64,000 nucleotides of DNA, taken from positions 3,906,001-3,970,000 of the forward strand of contig NZ_CP163444.1 of NCBI RefSeq assembly GCF_041053105.1. The letters are read 5' to 3'. Positions 17,829-25,963 of the stretch are shown one piece after another. This stretch comes from Streptomyces sp. R44. Lineage in GTDB: Bacteria > Actinomycetota > Actinomycetes > Streptomycetales > Streptomycetaceae. The notes below the pieces were generated by a model. That model had not been told where the DNA came from and did not search any database. It saw nothing but the letters and a program-made list of their open reading frames with translations. Each line of letters begins with the position of its first letter. Positions within the stretch are counted from its first letter, which is position 1. Made by a program: the position numbers and the translations under genes.

Positions 17829-18263
17829 TCAGGCCGTCCGACGTGCGGCGTTCGCCCGGACCGCCTCCCTCAGGTGCTCGGGGAGGCCCGGGTGGATCGA
17901 CTCGTAGAACGCGTGGAAGTTCTCGTCGGCGACGTACATCTCGGCGAGCTCCACATGGGTCCTCGGGTGGCACTCGAAGAACCAGGTGGTGAGGTGCCGG
18001 CGGTGGGCCTCGGCGAGGTCCATCGCCGCCTCGGACCCGGGGTCCGCGCCGCCGGCCATGAGGGCGGCGTAGGCGGCGCCCCAGGCGTCCACCTCGTCCT
18101 TCATCCGCTGCCACTCCTCCTTGCCGTACCCGGCGGCACGGGCCCGGGCCTGCTCGTGGGAGTGGGAGCCGCCCCAGCGGCGGGCGGTCTCCTCCGCGAA
18201 CCGTTCGGGGTCCTTGTCCCCGAACACCTCGAACTTCTCCTCGGGGGTGAGGTTGATGCCCAT
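17829..18263 (-). other. Internal translation start yielding a TipAS-like 144-residue product
   Basis: Codon 110 of the TipAL-like gene is ATG (18263-18261), preceded by GGAGG (minus strand, 18276-18272) at 8-nt spacing. In S. lividans tipA the short TipAS protein is made from such an internal start and sequesters the ligand. The arrangement here suggests the same two-product logic. This is an inference from the ribosome binding site and the conserved reading position. Confidence 0.65.
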
Positions 18264-18590
18264 CTTCTTCGCCTCCATGGCGTGCTCGACGGCCGCCGCC
18301 ATCCTCCGGAGCTCCCCGATCCGCGCGGTCAGCAGCGTGTGCCGGCGCCGCAGGTGCTCCTGCGGGTCGGCGTGCGGGTCGTCGAGGAGGACGGCGACCT
18401 CTTCGAGGGGGAAGCCGAGCTCCCGGTAGAACAGGATCTGCTGGAGCCGGTCGAGGTCCTCGTCGTCGTAGCGGCGGTGCCCCGCCGTACTGCGGCCGCC
18501 CGGCGAGAGCAGCCCGATCGCGTCGTAGTGGTGCAGGGTGCGCACCGTGACCCCGGCGAAGCCGGCCACCTGTCCCACGGAGTAGCCCAT
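17829..18590 (-). CDS. TipAL-like MerR regulator with thiopeptide/multidrug-binding TipAS domain
   Basis: This 253-residue protein has an N-terminal MerR winged helix (MGYSVGQVAGFAGVTVRTLHHYD, then GGRSTAGHRRYD), a coiled-coil (~75-108) and a C-terminal TipAS domain (110-253) starting MGINLTPEEKFEVFGD. Length and the position of internal Met110 equal those I know for S. lividans TipAL. TipAL binds thiopeptides and other drugs and activates its own promoter. Of the two cysteines in the TipA ligand region, the one in FFEC (Cys207) is kept, while the position seven residues on, in HVELAEMY, is Glu instead of Cys; as I recall that is the covalent thiostrepton-binding site, so ligand chemistry may differ. 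Start ATG 18590. Confidence 0.92.
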   Translation of the reverse strand: MGYSVGQVAGFAGVTVRTLHHYDAIGLLSPGGRSTAGHRRYDDEDLDRLQQILFYRELGFPLEEVAVLLDDPHADPQEHLRRRHTLLTARIGELRRMAAAVEHAMEAKKMGINLTPEEKFEVFGDKDPERFAEETARRWGGSHSHEQARARAAGYGKEEWQRMKDEVDAWGAAYAALMAGGADPGSEAAMDLAEAHRRHLTTWFFECHPRTHVELAEMYVADENFHAFYESIHPGLPEHLREAVRANAARRTA

Positions 18591-18624
18591 CGGCCGTCCG
18601 CCCTTCTCTGTCGGTACGCCGTTC

Positions 18625-18655
18625 AGCCTGGGTCCTGACGCGACGTGAGGTGCAA
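18625..18655 (-). promoter_or_regulatory. tipA-type MerR promoter/operator with 19-bp spacer
   Basis: On the minus strand TTGCAC (-35, 18655-18650) and CAGGCT (-10, 18630-18625) are separated by 19 bp, the long spacer typical of MerR-activated promoters. The spacer holds the near-palindrome CCTCACGTCGCGTCAGG. The arrangement closely resembles the tipA promoter as I remember it. The transcript would start about 30 bp before ATG 18590, so the regulator is autoactivated. Confidence 0.8.
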
Positions 18656-18714
18656 GTGCCGCACCGGGGGTTGCCACTCGCGCCGTTCGGGATGTTGCGT
18701 CCCTTTTGCTCACA

Positions 18715-18729
18715 TATGGTGGGGCGGTG
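18715..18729 (+). promoter_or_regulatory. -10 element of a leaderless clc transcript
   Basis: TATGGT (18715-18720) is followed by six bases and the GTG start at 18727. There is no ribosome binding site. The element is divergent from, and about 60 bp away from, the tipA-type promoter. Confidence 0.5.
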
Positions 18730-20010
18730 GCCACCGATCATGCTCCGCCTCCCGCCGCCCCCGTGGAGGCGTCCGCCCGGCTCCTGCTCCCCCAGATCCT
18801 CCCCGCGCTCGTCGTCGGCGTGGGCGCGAGCCTGCTCTTCCTCGGGATCAGCGCCCTCGCGGAGAAGTTCCAGCACGTGCTCTGGAACGACCTGCCGGAC
18901 GCGCTCGGCATCGGCGGCTACTCCTCCCTCTGGATCATCGTCATGCTCACGGCGACGGGCGTCGCCGTGGGGCTCGTCGTGTGGAAGGTCCCCGGACACG
19001 CCGGACCCGACCCCGCCTCCGAAGGGCTCGGCGGAGCACCGCTCGCCCCGGGCGTGGTGCCGGGCCTCCTCGTCGCCAGCACCCTCTCGCTGGCCGGCGG
19101 CGTCAGCCTCGGCCCCGAGAACCCGATCATCGCCGCCAACATCGCCCTCGCCTTCTGGCTCGGCAGCAAGGCGGTACCCGCCCTGCCGGGCGCGGCCTGG
19201 GTCGCGCTCGCCTCGGCCGGCACCATCGGCGCCCTCTTCGGCACCCCCGTGGCGGCGGCCCTCGTCCTCTCCGAGGCCCTGACCTCGCAACCGGGCCGCG
19301 GATCCCTCTGGGACCGGCTCTTCGCCCCGCTCGTGGCGGCCGGCGCCGGCGCGCTGACCACCGAGCTGATCTCCGAGCCGAGCTTCGACGTGGGGCTCCC
19401 GCCCCTGACCCACCCCGGTTACGGCGACATCCTCGCCGCCCTCGTCATCGCCTCCGCCGCGGCCGTCTTCGGCCTCGCCTCCTGCTACCTCTTCCCCTAC
19501 GTCCACGCCGTCTTCCACCGGCTGCGGCACCCCATGCTGATGCTGCCCCTCGGCGGCCTCGTCCTCGGCCTTCTGGGCGCCCTCGGCGGGCACCTGACCC
19601 TGTTCAAGGGCCTGGCGGAGACCAAGGACCTCACCGCCGGGATCGGCGGCTGGTCCTCCGGCGAGCTCGCCAAGTTCGCCGTCGTCAAACTCCTCGCCCT
19701 CGTCGTCGCCGCCTCCTGCGGATTCCGGGGCGGCCGGATCTTCCCGGCCGTCTTCATCGGCGCCGCCTTCGGACTGCTCGCCCAGGCCCTCGTCCCCGAG
19801 GTCCACCCGGCCGTCGCCGTCTCCTCGGCCGTCCTCGGCGTTCTGCTCGCGACCACCCGGCAGGGCTGGATCAGCCTCTTCACCGGCGCGGTCCTGGCCT
19901 CCTCGCCCGCGATGCTCGCCCTCCTCTGCCTGGCCTCGCTCCCCGCCTGGCTCATCGTCACCGGCCGCCCCCAGCTCGAACTCGACCACCAGGGCAACGC
20001 CCTGCGCTGA
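18727..20010 (+). CDS. CLC family chloride channel/transporter
   Basis: This 427-residue integral membrane protein has CLC signatures: GGVSLGPENPIIAANIALAF, corresponding to the GREGP selectivity/gating loop and keeping the gating-position glutamate; a GALFGTPVAAAL helix; and GGRIFPAVFIGAAFG, corresponding to the GxFxP loop. About ten hydrophobic helices are present. No C-terminal CBS domains are present. CLC proteins move chloride or exchange chloride for protons. Start GTG 18727 was chosen because it follows a -10 hexamer by six bases and is not far from the first helix. It is divergent from the TipAL-like gene. Confidence 0.88.
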   Translation: MATDHAPPPAAPVEASARLLLPQILPALVVGVGASLLFLGISALAEKFQHVLWNDLPDALGIGGYSSLWIIVMLTATGVAVGLVVWKVPGHAGPDPASEGLGGAPLAPGVVPGLLVASTLSLAGGVSLGPENPIIAANIALAFWLGSKAVPALPGAAWVALASAGTIGALFGTPVAAALVLSEALTSQPGRGSLWDRLFAPLVAAGAGALTTELISEPSFDVGLPPLTHPGYGDILAALVIASAAAVFGLASCYLFPYVHAVFHRLRHPMLMLPLGGLVLGLLGALGGHLTLFKGLAETKDLTAGIGGWSSGELAKFAVVKLLALVVAASCGFRGGRIFPAVFIGAAFGLLAQALVPEVHPAVAVSSAVLGVLLATTRQGWISLFTGAVLASSPAMLALLCLASLPAWLIVTGRPQLELDHQGNALR

Positions 20011-20032
20011 CCCCCGCCGCCGGCCCCGGGTC

Positions 20033-21265
20033 TCAGGGCTCCTCGTCCCCGCAGGCGAGCCGGAACTCCGACCACCGCACCCCGTCCGCCGTCAGCGCGT
20101 ACCGACAGCGGGACCCCTGGCGCAGCAGGCCCAGCGGGGTCCGGCGGACGACGTGGGTGCCGTCCTTCAGGTCCACGAAGCCGCGGCCGCCGTCCACGCT
20201 CCCGTACCCCGACAGCTCCCCCGCGATCTCCACCCGCCCCCCGGGCCCCGGCACCGGCAGCCCCATCAGACTGCGGGGCTCCTCGACCGGCCCCGTGGTC
20301 CACACCCGGCTCCAGCTCCTGCCCCCGTCCACCGAGCGATGCAGCGCCCGCAGCCCGTTCTTCACGGGGTCGCCGCCCGTCAGCTCCCCCATCTCCGCCG
20401 CGTACACCGCGTCCTGACCCACCGCCACCGCCGCGTACCGCCCGGGCCCCTTCGCCGCGCTCGGCAGCCGGGCCGCCGTCCAGCCGCGGCCCCCGTCCCG
20501 GGAGACGGCGACCGCAGGACCGCCGGAGAGCGGGTCCGTGCCCGAGACCCACCAGGACCCGTCGGGCTCCCGCTGCTCGGCCGGCCGGGGATGCGCGCCG
20601 AGGAGCGGCCCCCGGGCGAGGGCCCGGCGCCGACCGTCCTGCGGCGAGACCACCACGAGCCGCTCCCGTTCGCACGCGTCGGGCAGGGCCCCGGCCGGGG
20701 CGGCGCAGTCGGTGGTGAGCACCGCCCCGACGGGTATCTCCGGGACCGTGCCGACCGTGCGCCGGTCGCCCGCGCGCCAACTCCGGCCGCCGTCCCGGGT
20801 GAACCACGTCCGCCCGCCGGGCCCCGCGCCGCCCTCCTCGACCAGCGCCCGGCCGGGCCCGAGCACCAGCAGGTTCGCCGAGACGCCCTCGTCCGCCGGT
20901 ATCTCGGGCAGCGGGGAGCGCCGCAGCACCCACTCCTCCGCCCCGGCGTCCCGCACCGCCACGTGCTGCCGGCAGAAGCCGCTCCCCGGCGCCGCCGGCT
21001 CGGTCACGCACTCGGCGAGGAGCGCGAACCCGCTGCCGTCCCGCGCGAACCCCAGGCCGTGCGCCCAGCCGGGCAGCCCCGGCCCGGACGGCATCCGGGG
21101 CGGCGCCCCGAAGGCGCCCGCGCCCTCCCCCGTCGACCCCGGCCCCGTCGCCCCCGAGCCCGGCGCACCCGAAGCCGCCCGGTCCGTCCCCGACCCCGTA
21201 CATCCGCTCAGTACCGTCAACACCAGCGCCACGACGGCGCCGGCCGCTCCCGCGAGCCTGCGCAT
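20033..21265 (-). CDS. Putative lipoprotein with BNR/sialidase-like beta-propeller repeats
   Basis: This 410-residue protein begins with a lipoprotein signal peptide (MRRLAGAAGAVVALVL) and lipobox LSGC (Cys22). At least three BNR-type Asp-box motifs are visible: TRDGGRSWRAGDRR, SRDGGRGWTAARL and SVDGGRSWSRVW, the spacing expected of a beta-propeller. No catalytic residues of sialidases can be assigned, so it is likely a cell-surface binding or glycan-related protein. Start ATG 21265 has GGGGGGA upstream. It is convergent with clc. Function unknown. Confidence 0.75.
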   Translation of the reverse strand: MRRLAGAAGAVVALVLTVLSGCTGSGTDRAASGAPGSGATGPGSTGEGAGAFGAPPRMPSGPGLPGWAHGLGFARDGSGFALLAECVTEPAAPGSGFCRQHVAVRDAGAEEWVLRRSPLPEIPADEGVSANLLVLGPGRALVEEGGAGPGGRTWFTRDGGRSWRAGDRRTVGTVPEIPVGAVLTTDCAAPAGALPDACERERLVVVSPQDGRRRALARGPLLGAHPRPAEQREPDGSWWVSGTDPLSGGPAVAVSRDGGRGWTAARLPSAAKGPGRYAAVAVGQDAVYAAEMGELTGGDPVKNGLRALHRSVDGGRSWSRVWTTGPVEEPRSLMGLPVPGPGGRVEIAGELSGYGSVDGGRGFVDLKDGTHVVRRTPLGLLRQGSRCRYALTADGVRWSEFRLACGDEEP

Positions 21266-21353
21266 CGGTCCCCCCTACCCCCTCGGGCGGTCCGCGGTGA
21301 ACCGCTGCCTTCAGTACACCGCTCGCCGCCCCCGGGTTCCCAGCTCCGCGCCG

Positions 21354-22118
21354 CTACTTTCCGAGCCGCCCGAACTTCCGTACCGCCAGCGGGAAGAAGA
21401 GCCCCAGCAGCACCAGCGGCCACACCACCGCCGCCGTGAGGTGCCCCGGCTCGCCGCCCGGGTTGCCGAAGAGCTCGCGCACCGCCGTCGCGGTCGCCGA
21501 CATCGGGTTCCACTCCACGACCGCCCCGAGCCAGCCCGGCATCGCGTCCGGCGAGGCGAAGGCGTTGGAGAGGAAGCCCACCGGCCAGACCAGGATCTGC
21601 ACGGCCTGCACCAGCTCCGCCCGCCCCGCCACCAGGGCCAGGAAGATCCCGATCCACAGCATCGCGAAGCGCAGCAGGAGCAGCAGCCCCAGCGCCCCCA
21701 GGGCCGCCGCGGGGCCGCCCTCCGCCCGCCAGCCGATCGCGTACCCCACGCCGACCATCACGAGCAGCCCCACCGTCGACTGGAGCATGTCGGCGGCCGC
21801 CCGCCCCACGAGCACCGCCCCGTCGGCCATGGGCAGGGACCGGAACCGGTCGATCACGCCCTTGTCCAGGTCCCGCGTCACCGCCGTCATCGTGCCTTCG
21901 AGGCCGAAGACCATGGTCAGGGTGAGCATCCCGGGCACCAGGTAGTCGACGTAGGCGCCGTCGACGGTCCGCCCGCCGCCGACCAGGTAGCCGAACATCA
22001 GCAGCACCATCACCGGGAACACCAGCCCGACCAGGACCTGCACCGGCTGCCGCGCCCAGTGCGCGAGTTCGCGCCGGGTCATCGTCCAGCAGTCGCCCAC
22101 CACGTACGCGGCGCTCAT
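21354..22118 (-). CDS. ABC-2 type transporter permease (DrrB-like)
   Basis: This 254-residue protein has six hydrophobic segments and the ABC-2 pattern: an amphipathic N-terminus ([18 protein letters not shown]), the loop [22 protein letters not shown] and the [18 protein letters not shown] motif before the last helix, all typical of DrrB drug exporters. ATG 22118 overlaps the stop of the upstream ATPase gene by four bases. It would form a 2+2 exporter with the ATPase at 22115. Substrate unknown; the PadR regulator upstream suggests drug or xenobiotic induction. Confidence 0.9.
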   Translation of the reverse strand: MSAAYVVGDCWTMTRRELAHWARQPVQVLVGLVFPVMVLLMFGYLVGGGRTVDGAYVDYLVPGMLTLTMVFGLEGTMTAVTRDLDKGVIDRFRSLPMADGAVLVGRAAADMLQSTVGLLVMVGVGYAIGWRAEGGPAAALGALGLLLLLRFAMLWIGIFLALVAGRAELVQAVQILVWPVGFLSNAFASPDAMPGWLGAVVEWNPMSATATAVRELFGNPGGEPGHLTAAVVWPLVLLGLFFPLAVRKFGRLGK

Positions 22119-23065
22119 GCCGCCACCTCCCCGGCCCGCGCGGTCAGATGCAGGAACACCTCGTCCAGCGTCGGCCGCCGCAGGGCGATGTCCTCCGCCT
22201 CGATCCCGGCCGCGCCGAGCGCCCGTACGGTCTCGGCCAGTGCGGCCATCCGGTCCGTGACCGGTGCGCTGAGCCGCCGCCGGTCGGCGTCCAGGCCCAC
22301 CTCCGCCCGGGGCACGGGCAGCAGCCCTGCCGCCTCGTCGAGCCGTGCCGCGTCCCGGACGACCACGTCGATGCGATCGGCACCCACGCGCGCCTTGAGC
22401 CGGTCGGGCGTGCCGTCGGCGACGACCTTCCCCCGGTCCACGACCGAGATCCGGTCGGCCAGCTGGTCGGCCTCCTCCAGGTACTGCGTGGTGAGCAGCA
22501 CGGTCGTGCCCCCGCCGACCAGGGAGCGCACCGAGTCCCAGACCTCCCTGCGCCCGCGGGGGTCGAGTCCGGTCGTCGGCTCGTCGAGGAAGAGCACCTC
22601 GGGCTCGGTGATCAGCGAGGCCGCCAGGTCGAGCCGCCGTCGCATGCCGCCGCTGTACTGCCGGACGGGCTTGCGGCCGGTGTCCCCGAGGCCGAAGCGC
22701 TCCAGGAGCTCGTCGGCCCGGATGCCGGCGCGCCGGGCGCCCAGGTGGTGGAGCCGGCCGAACATCTCCAGGTTCTGCCGGCCGCCGAGCTCCTCGTCGA
22801 GGGCGGCGTGCTGGCCGAGGAGCCCGATCCGCCGCCGTACCTCCCGGGCCCCGGTCCGTACGTCGTGGCCCGCGACGCGCACCAGGCCCTCGTCGTGCCG
22901 CAGCAGGGTGGCCAGGATCCGTACGGTCGTGGTCTTGCCCGCGCCGTTGGGGCCGAGCAGACCGTGGACGGTCCCCCGTCCGACGGCGAGGTCGAGCCCG
23001 TCCAGGGCGCTCTTCTCCCCGTACCGCTTGCGCGCGCCCTCCACGAGGACCGCTTCCGATGCCAT
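22115..23065 (-). CDS. ABC transporter ATPase, daunorubicin-resistance (DrrA) type
   Basis: This 316-residue nucleotide-binding protein has Walker [10 protein letters not shown], the Q-loop [19 protein letters not shown], the signature [12 protein letters not shown] and Walker [12 protein letters not shown]. The C-terminal ~90 residues ([18 protein letters not shown]...) form the DrrA-specific regulatory tail. It powers the permease encoded by the overlapping next gene. Upstream, the 90-bp gap to padR contains two palindromic operator-like sites, so expression is probably repressed by that PadR protein. Confidence 0.93.
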   Translation of the reverse strand: MASEAVLVEGARKRYGEKSALDGLDLAVGRGTVHGLLGPNGAGKTTTVRILATLLRHDEGLVRVAGHDVRTGAREVRRRIGLLGQHAALDEELGGRQNLEMFGRLHHLGARRAGIRADELLERFGLGDTGRKPVRQYSGGMRRRLDLAASLITEPEVLFLDEPTTGLDPRGRREVWDSVRSLVGGGTTVLLTTQYLEEADQLADRISVVDRGKVVADGTPDRLKARVGADRIDVVVRDAARLDEAAGLLPVPRAEVGLDADRRRLSAPVTDRMAALAETVRALGAAGIEAEDIALRRPTLDEVFLHLTARAGEVAA

Positions 23066-23085
23066 CCGTTTCCTCCCGAAAGACC

Positions 23086-23103
23086 TTAGTCAAGTTTGAC
23101 TAG
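23086..23103. promoter_or_regulatory. Putative PadR operator O1 upstream of the drrAB-like operon
   Basis: TTAGTCAAGTTTGACTAG is an 8+2+8 palindrome with one outer mismatch, 21 bp before the ATPase start. It shares the half-site AGTCAA with the site in front of padR. Confidence 0.65.
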
Positions 23104-23140
23104 CAGCTCGCGACGGAGGACGGTATGCCCTCCCGAGGCA

Positions 23141-23158
23141 TTAATCAAACTTGATCAG
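23141..23158. promoter_or_regulatory. Putative PadR operator O2 overlapping the padR stop codon
   Basis: TTAATCAAACTTGATCAG is a second, more diverged palindrome of the same 8+2+8 layout (ATCAA/TTGAT core). It overlaps the last codons of padR (stop 23155-23157), 55 bp from O1, so the two sites bracket the likely drrAB promoter. Confidence 0.55.
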
Positions 23159-23769
23159 CTCGCGTACGGGTTCTCCTGGCCCTCCGCGAGGACCCCCACG
23201 AAGGGGTCCCCCTCACCCGCGAACACGTACGCCCCGCCCTGGATCCGCTCGATCAGGCCGAGCGTCCACTCCTTGCCCGCGTCCGCCGAGTGGACCCACA
23301 TGTGCATGATCTCGCCGATGTGCCCGAGCTGCTCCGGGCCGCCCTCCGGCGTGTAGTACTCCGTGACCGCCGCCCGCCACTCGTCGAGCGCCGACACCCG
23401 CCGGCGCAGCAGCTCCGCGGCCTCCTCGCGCGGCAGGTCCACCATGAAGCCGATGGCCGCCGACAGGACGTCCATCTTCTGGTCGTACGTGGTCAGCGCC
23501 TCGCGCAGCAGCGCGAAGTACTCCTCCGTACCGCGCTCCGTCAGCTCGTACTCCACGCGCGGCGGCCCGCCCACGGCGCTCGGCGCGACCTCGTGCGCGT
23601 GCAGCAGTCCCTGCTTCGCCATCTGCTTCAGCGCGTGGTAGATCGAGCCGGGCTTGGCGTGGGACCACTCGTGGGCGCCCCAGTACTCCAGGTCGTTGCG
23701 CACCTGGTAGCCGTGGGCGCGGCCGTGCTGCTTGACCGCGCCCAGGACGAGAAGACGGATGGCTGACAT
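23155..23769 (-). CDS. PadR family transcriptional repressor
   Basis: This 204-residue protein has a PadR winged helix in the first ~85 residues (MSAIRLLVLGAVKQHGRAHGYQVRNDLE, SIYHALKQMAKQGLL, then the beta-wing with YELTERG) and a C-terminal helical dimerisation domain (Vir_act_alpha type). PadR proteins repress drug exporters and release DNA on ligand binding. The operon is padR then drrAB-like genes. Perfect palindromes in front of padR (23779-23796) and of drrA support repression and autoregulation. The predicted start is ATG 23769. Confidence 0.92.
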   Translation of the reverse strand: MSAIRLLVLGAVKQHGRAHGYQVRNDLEYWGAHEWSHAKPGSIYHALKQMAKQGLLHAHEVAPSAVGGPPRVEYELTERGTEEYFALLREALTTYDQKMDVLSAAIGFMVDLPREEAAELLRRRVSALDEWRAAVTEYYTPEGGPEQLGHIGEIMHMWVHSADAGKEWTLGLIERIQGGAYVFAGEGDPFVGVLAEGQENPYAS

Positions 23770-23778
23770 GCCCCGATG

Positions 23779-23796
23779 TTAGTCAACCTTGACTAA
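23779..23796. promoter_or_regulatory. Putative PadR operator O3 (perfect palindrome) upstream of padR
   Basis: TTAGTCAACCTTGACTAA is a perfect 8+2+8 palindrome 10 bp upstream of the padR ATG. It matches O1 except at the central dinucleotide and last base, and indicates autoregulation. Confidence 0.75.
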
Positions 23797-23808
23797 GAGA
23801 GGCGGTGA

Positions 23809-24351
23809 CTAGGCGGCGCCGTTCTCCTCCGCGATCAGCTCGAAGGAGGTCTTCCCGTCCAGGGACTCGCGGACGATGTCCGCGTGACCGGCGTGCCGCC
23901 CCATCTCCTCGACCAGGTGCAGCAGCATCCAGCGCATCGACACCCGCCCGTCCTTCGGGAACCAGGGTGCGGGCGGCAGCGGGAAGGTGTCGTCCAGGCT
24001 CGGCACGGACCGTGCGAACTCCTCGGTCTCCTTGGCCACGCCCGCCCAGAAATCGAGCAGTTCCGGGATCGTCTCGCCCTCCACGAGCCGGAAGCCGTCC
24101 CCCCAGGTCTCCTGGGTGCGCTGCCGCTCGTTCGGCCGCTGCTGCGCCATCCGCAGCCAGTTGAGCTCCATCTCGGCGACATGCTTGACCAGGCCGGAGA
24201 GGCTGAGCTCGCTGACGCTGGGCCGGCTCGCCGCCTGCTCCTCGGTCAGTCCGAGGAGCGAGCGGCGGAGCGCGGCACGCTGCGTCTCGACGAAGTCGAG
24301 GAACGTGCCGCGCTCGTCGCTGTGGGCCTCCGTGGGAACAAGGGCAACCAT
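23809..24351 (-). CDS. DinB-like (DUF664) metal-binding helical protein
   Basis: This 180-residue protein has the DinB/YfiT four-helix bundle pattern with three possible metal-ligand histidines: LVKHVAEMELNWLRM (first His), and HLVEEMGRHAGHADIVRE near the C-terminus (two or more His). The family contains thiol-dependent transferases (mycothiol or bacillithiol) and uncharacterised proteins. Start ATG 24351. The genes on either side are co-directional but separated by hairpins or operators, so it is probably monocistronic. No specific substrate can be named. Confidence 0.85.
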   Translation of the reverse strand: MVALVPTEAHSDERGTFLDFVETQRAALRRSLLGLTEEQAASRPSVSELSLSGLVKHVAEMELNWLRMAQQRPNERQRTQETWGDGFRLVEGETIPELLDFWAGVAKETEEFARSVPSLDDTFPLPPAPWFPKDGRVSMRWMLLHLVEEMGRHAGHADIVRESLDGKTSFELIAEENGAA

Positions 24352-24413
24352 GATGTCCGCCTTCCGTGCGTCCGTGTCCGTCGACCTTCTCGACACCGAC
24401 CACGCTACGGACG

Positions 24414-24438
24414 CTTGCGGACAACTACTGTCCGCAAG
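24414..24438 (-). terminator. Hairpin after the aldehyde dehydrogenase gene
   Basis: CTTGCGGACA (24414-24423) pairs perfectly with TGTCCGCAAG (24429-24438) across 5 nt. It starts 5 bp after the aldehyde dehydrogenase stop and lies upstream of the DinB-like start, so it could also be an operator for the latter. Confidence 0.6.
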
Positions 24439-24443
24439 GCGGA

Positions 24444-25901
24444 TCAGAACGGGAAGCGGCTGCGGCCGTGCTGGATCGAGATCCACTTCTGGGTGGTGAA
24501 GGTCTCCACCATCGCCTCGCCGTTGAGCCGCCCCACGCCCGAGTGCTTCTCGCCGCCGAAGGGGACGATCGGCTCGTCGTGCACGGTGCCGTCGTTGATG
24601 TGGATCATGCCGGTGTGGATGCGCTTGGCGATCCGTACGCCCCGCTCGACGTCTCCGGTGTGGACGGCGCCGCTGAGCCCGTACGGGGTGTCGTTGGCGA
24701 TCCGTACGGCCTCCGCCTCGCCGTCGAAGGGGACGATCAGCGCGACCGGGCCGAAGATCTCCTGGCTGAGGACCGGGGCGTCGGCGGCGATGCCGGTGAG
24801 GACGGACGGGGAGACGAGGTTGCCCTCGACCGTGCCGTGCAGCAGCGCCGTCGCGCCGGCCGCCACGGTCTGGTCGACGACCGAGGAGACGGCCTCCGCC
24901 TGCTGGGAGTTGATGAGGGGACCGATGTGGGTGGCGGGGTCGGCGGGGTCGCCGACGCGCAGGGTCTTCACCTTCGCCACGAACTTCTCGGTGAACTCCT
25001 CCTCCAGGGTGCGGTCCACCAGGATGCGGTTGGCGGCCATGCAGACCTGCCCCTGGTGCACGAAGCGACTGAAGACGGCCGCGTCCACCGCGTAGTCGAC
25101 GTCGGCGTCGTCGAGGACGATCAGGGCGCTGTTGCCGCCGAGTTCGAGGACGGCGTGCTTGAAGTTCTGCGCGCAGACCGTGGCGACGTGGCGGCCGACC
25201 TTGTCGGAGCCGGTGAAGGAGATGACCTTCGGGACCGGGTGGGTCAGGAGCGCGTCGCCGATCTCGGCGATGTCGGTGACGACGACGTTCAGCAGGCCGG
25301 CCGGCAGACCGGCCTCCTCCAGGACCTTCGCGACCAGCGTGCCGCCGCAGATCGGGGTGTTCTGGTGCGGCTTGAGGACGACGGCGTTGCCGAGCGCGAG
25401 CGCGGGCGCGACCGACTTGATCGAGAGGAGGAAGGGGAAGTTGAAGGGGGAGATGACGCCGACGACGCCGACCGGGACGCGGTAGACGCGGTTCTCCTTG
25501 CCGTCGACCGGGGAGGGCAGGATGCGGCCCTCGGGGCGCAGCGCCAGCTGGATCGCCTCGCGCAGGAACTCCTTGGCGAGGTGCAGCTCGAAGGCCGCCT
25601 TGAGGCGGGTGCCGCCGAGCTCGGCGACGATCGTCTCGGCGATCTCCTCCTCGCGGTCCTCGATGATCCGCAGCGCGCGCTCGAAGACGAGCCGGCGCGT
25701 GTACGGGTTGGTCTCGGCCCACTCGGTCTGGGCGCGCTCGGCGGCGCGGTAGGCGCGGTCGACCTCATCGGCGGTGGCGACGGTGATCGACGCCAGCTTC
25801 TCCCCGGTGTACGGGTTGAAGTCGATGATGTCCCACGAACCGCTGCCGGGCTTCCACTCGCCGTCGATGTACTGGTGGGCCAGGTCGGTGAAGTGCGACA
25901 T
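24444..25901 (-). CDS. NAD(P)-dependent aldehyde dehydrogenase (aromatic aldehyde type)
   Basis: This 485-residue enzyme oxidises an aldehyde to its acid. It has the family signatures: SPFNFPFLLSIKSVAPALALGN, the FTGSDKVGR cofactor motif, LELGGNS with the general-base Glu, and GQVCMAANR with the catalytic Cys. EIFGPVALI and the PFGGEKHSGVGR end are also typical. The similarity pattern (GDALLTHPVPKVISFTGSDKVGRHVA) is closest to benzaldehyde/vanillin dehydrogenases, but the substrate is inferred. Start ATG 25901 gives the family N-terminus. The gene stands alone between the XRE regulator and the DinB gene. Confidence 0.92.
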   Translation of the reverse strand: MSHFTDLAHQYIDGEWKPGSGSWDIIDFNPYTGEKLASITVATADEVDRAYRAAERAQTEWAETNPYTRRLVFERALRIIEDREEEIAETIVAELGGTRLKAAFELHLAKEFLREAIQLALRPEGRILPSPVDGKENRVYRVPVGVVGVISPFNFPFLLSIKSVAPALALGNAVVLKPHQNTPICGGTLVAKVLEEAGLPAGLLNVVVTDIAEIGDALLTHPVPKVISFTGSDKVGRHVATVCAQNFKHAVLELGGNSALIVLDDADVDYAVDAAVFSRFVHQGQVCMAANRILVDRTLEEEFTEKFVAKVKTLRVGDPADPATHIGPLINSQQAEAVSSVVDQTVAAGATALLHGTVEGNLVSPSVLTGIAADAPVLSQEIFGPVALIVPFDGEAEAVRIANDTPYGLSGAVHTGDVERGVRIAKRIHTGMIHINDGTVHDEPIVPFGGEKHSGVGRLNGEAMVETFTTQKWISIQHGRSRFPF

Positions 25902-25963
25902 GGTGGAGACCCCTCTACCCGCTACCTGCAGTGCGACTGATGTGGCGTCATCGTACTGATGTA

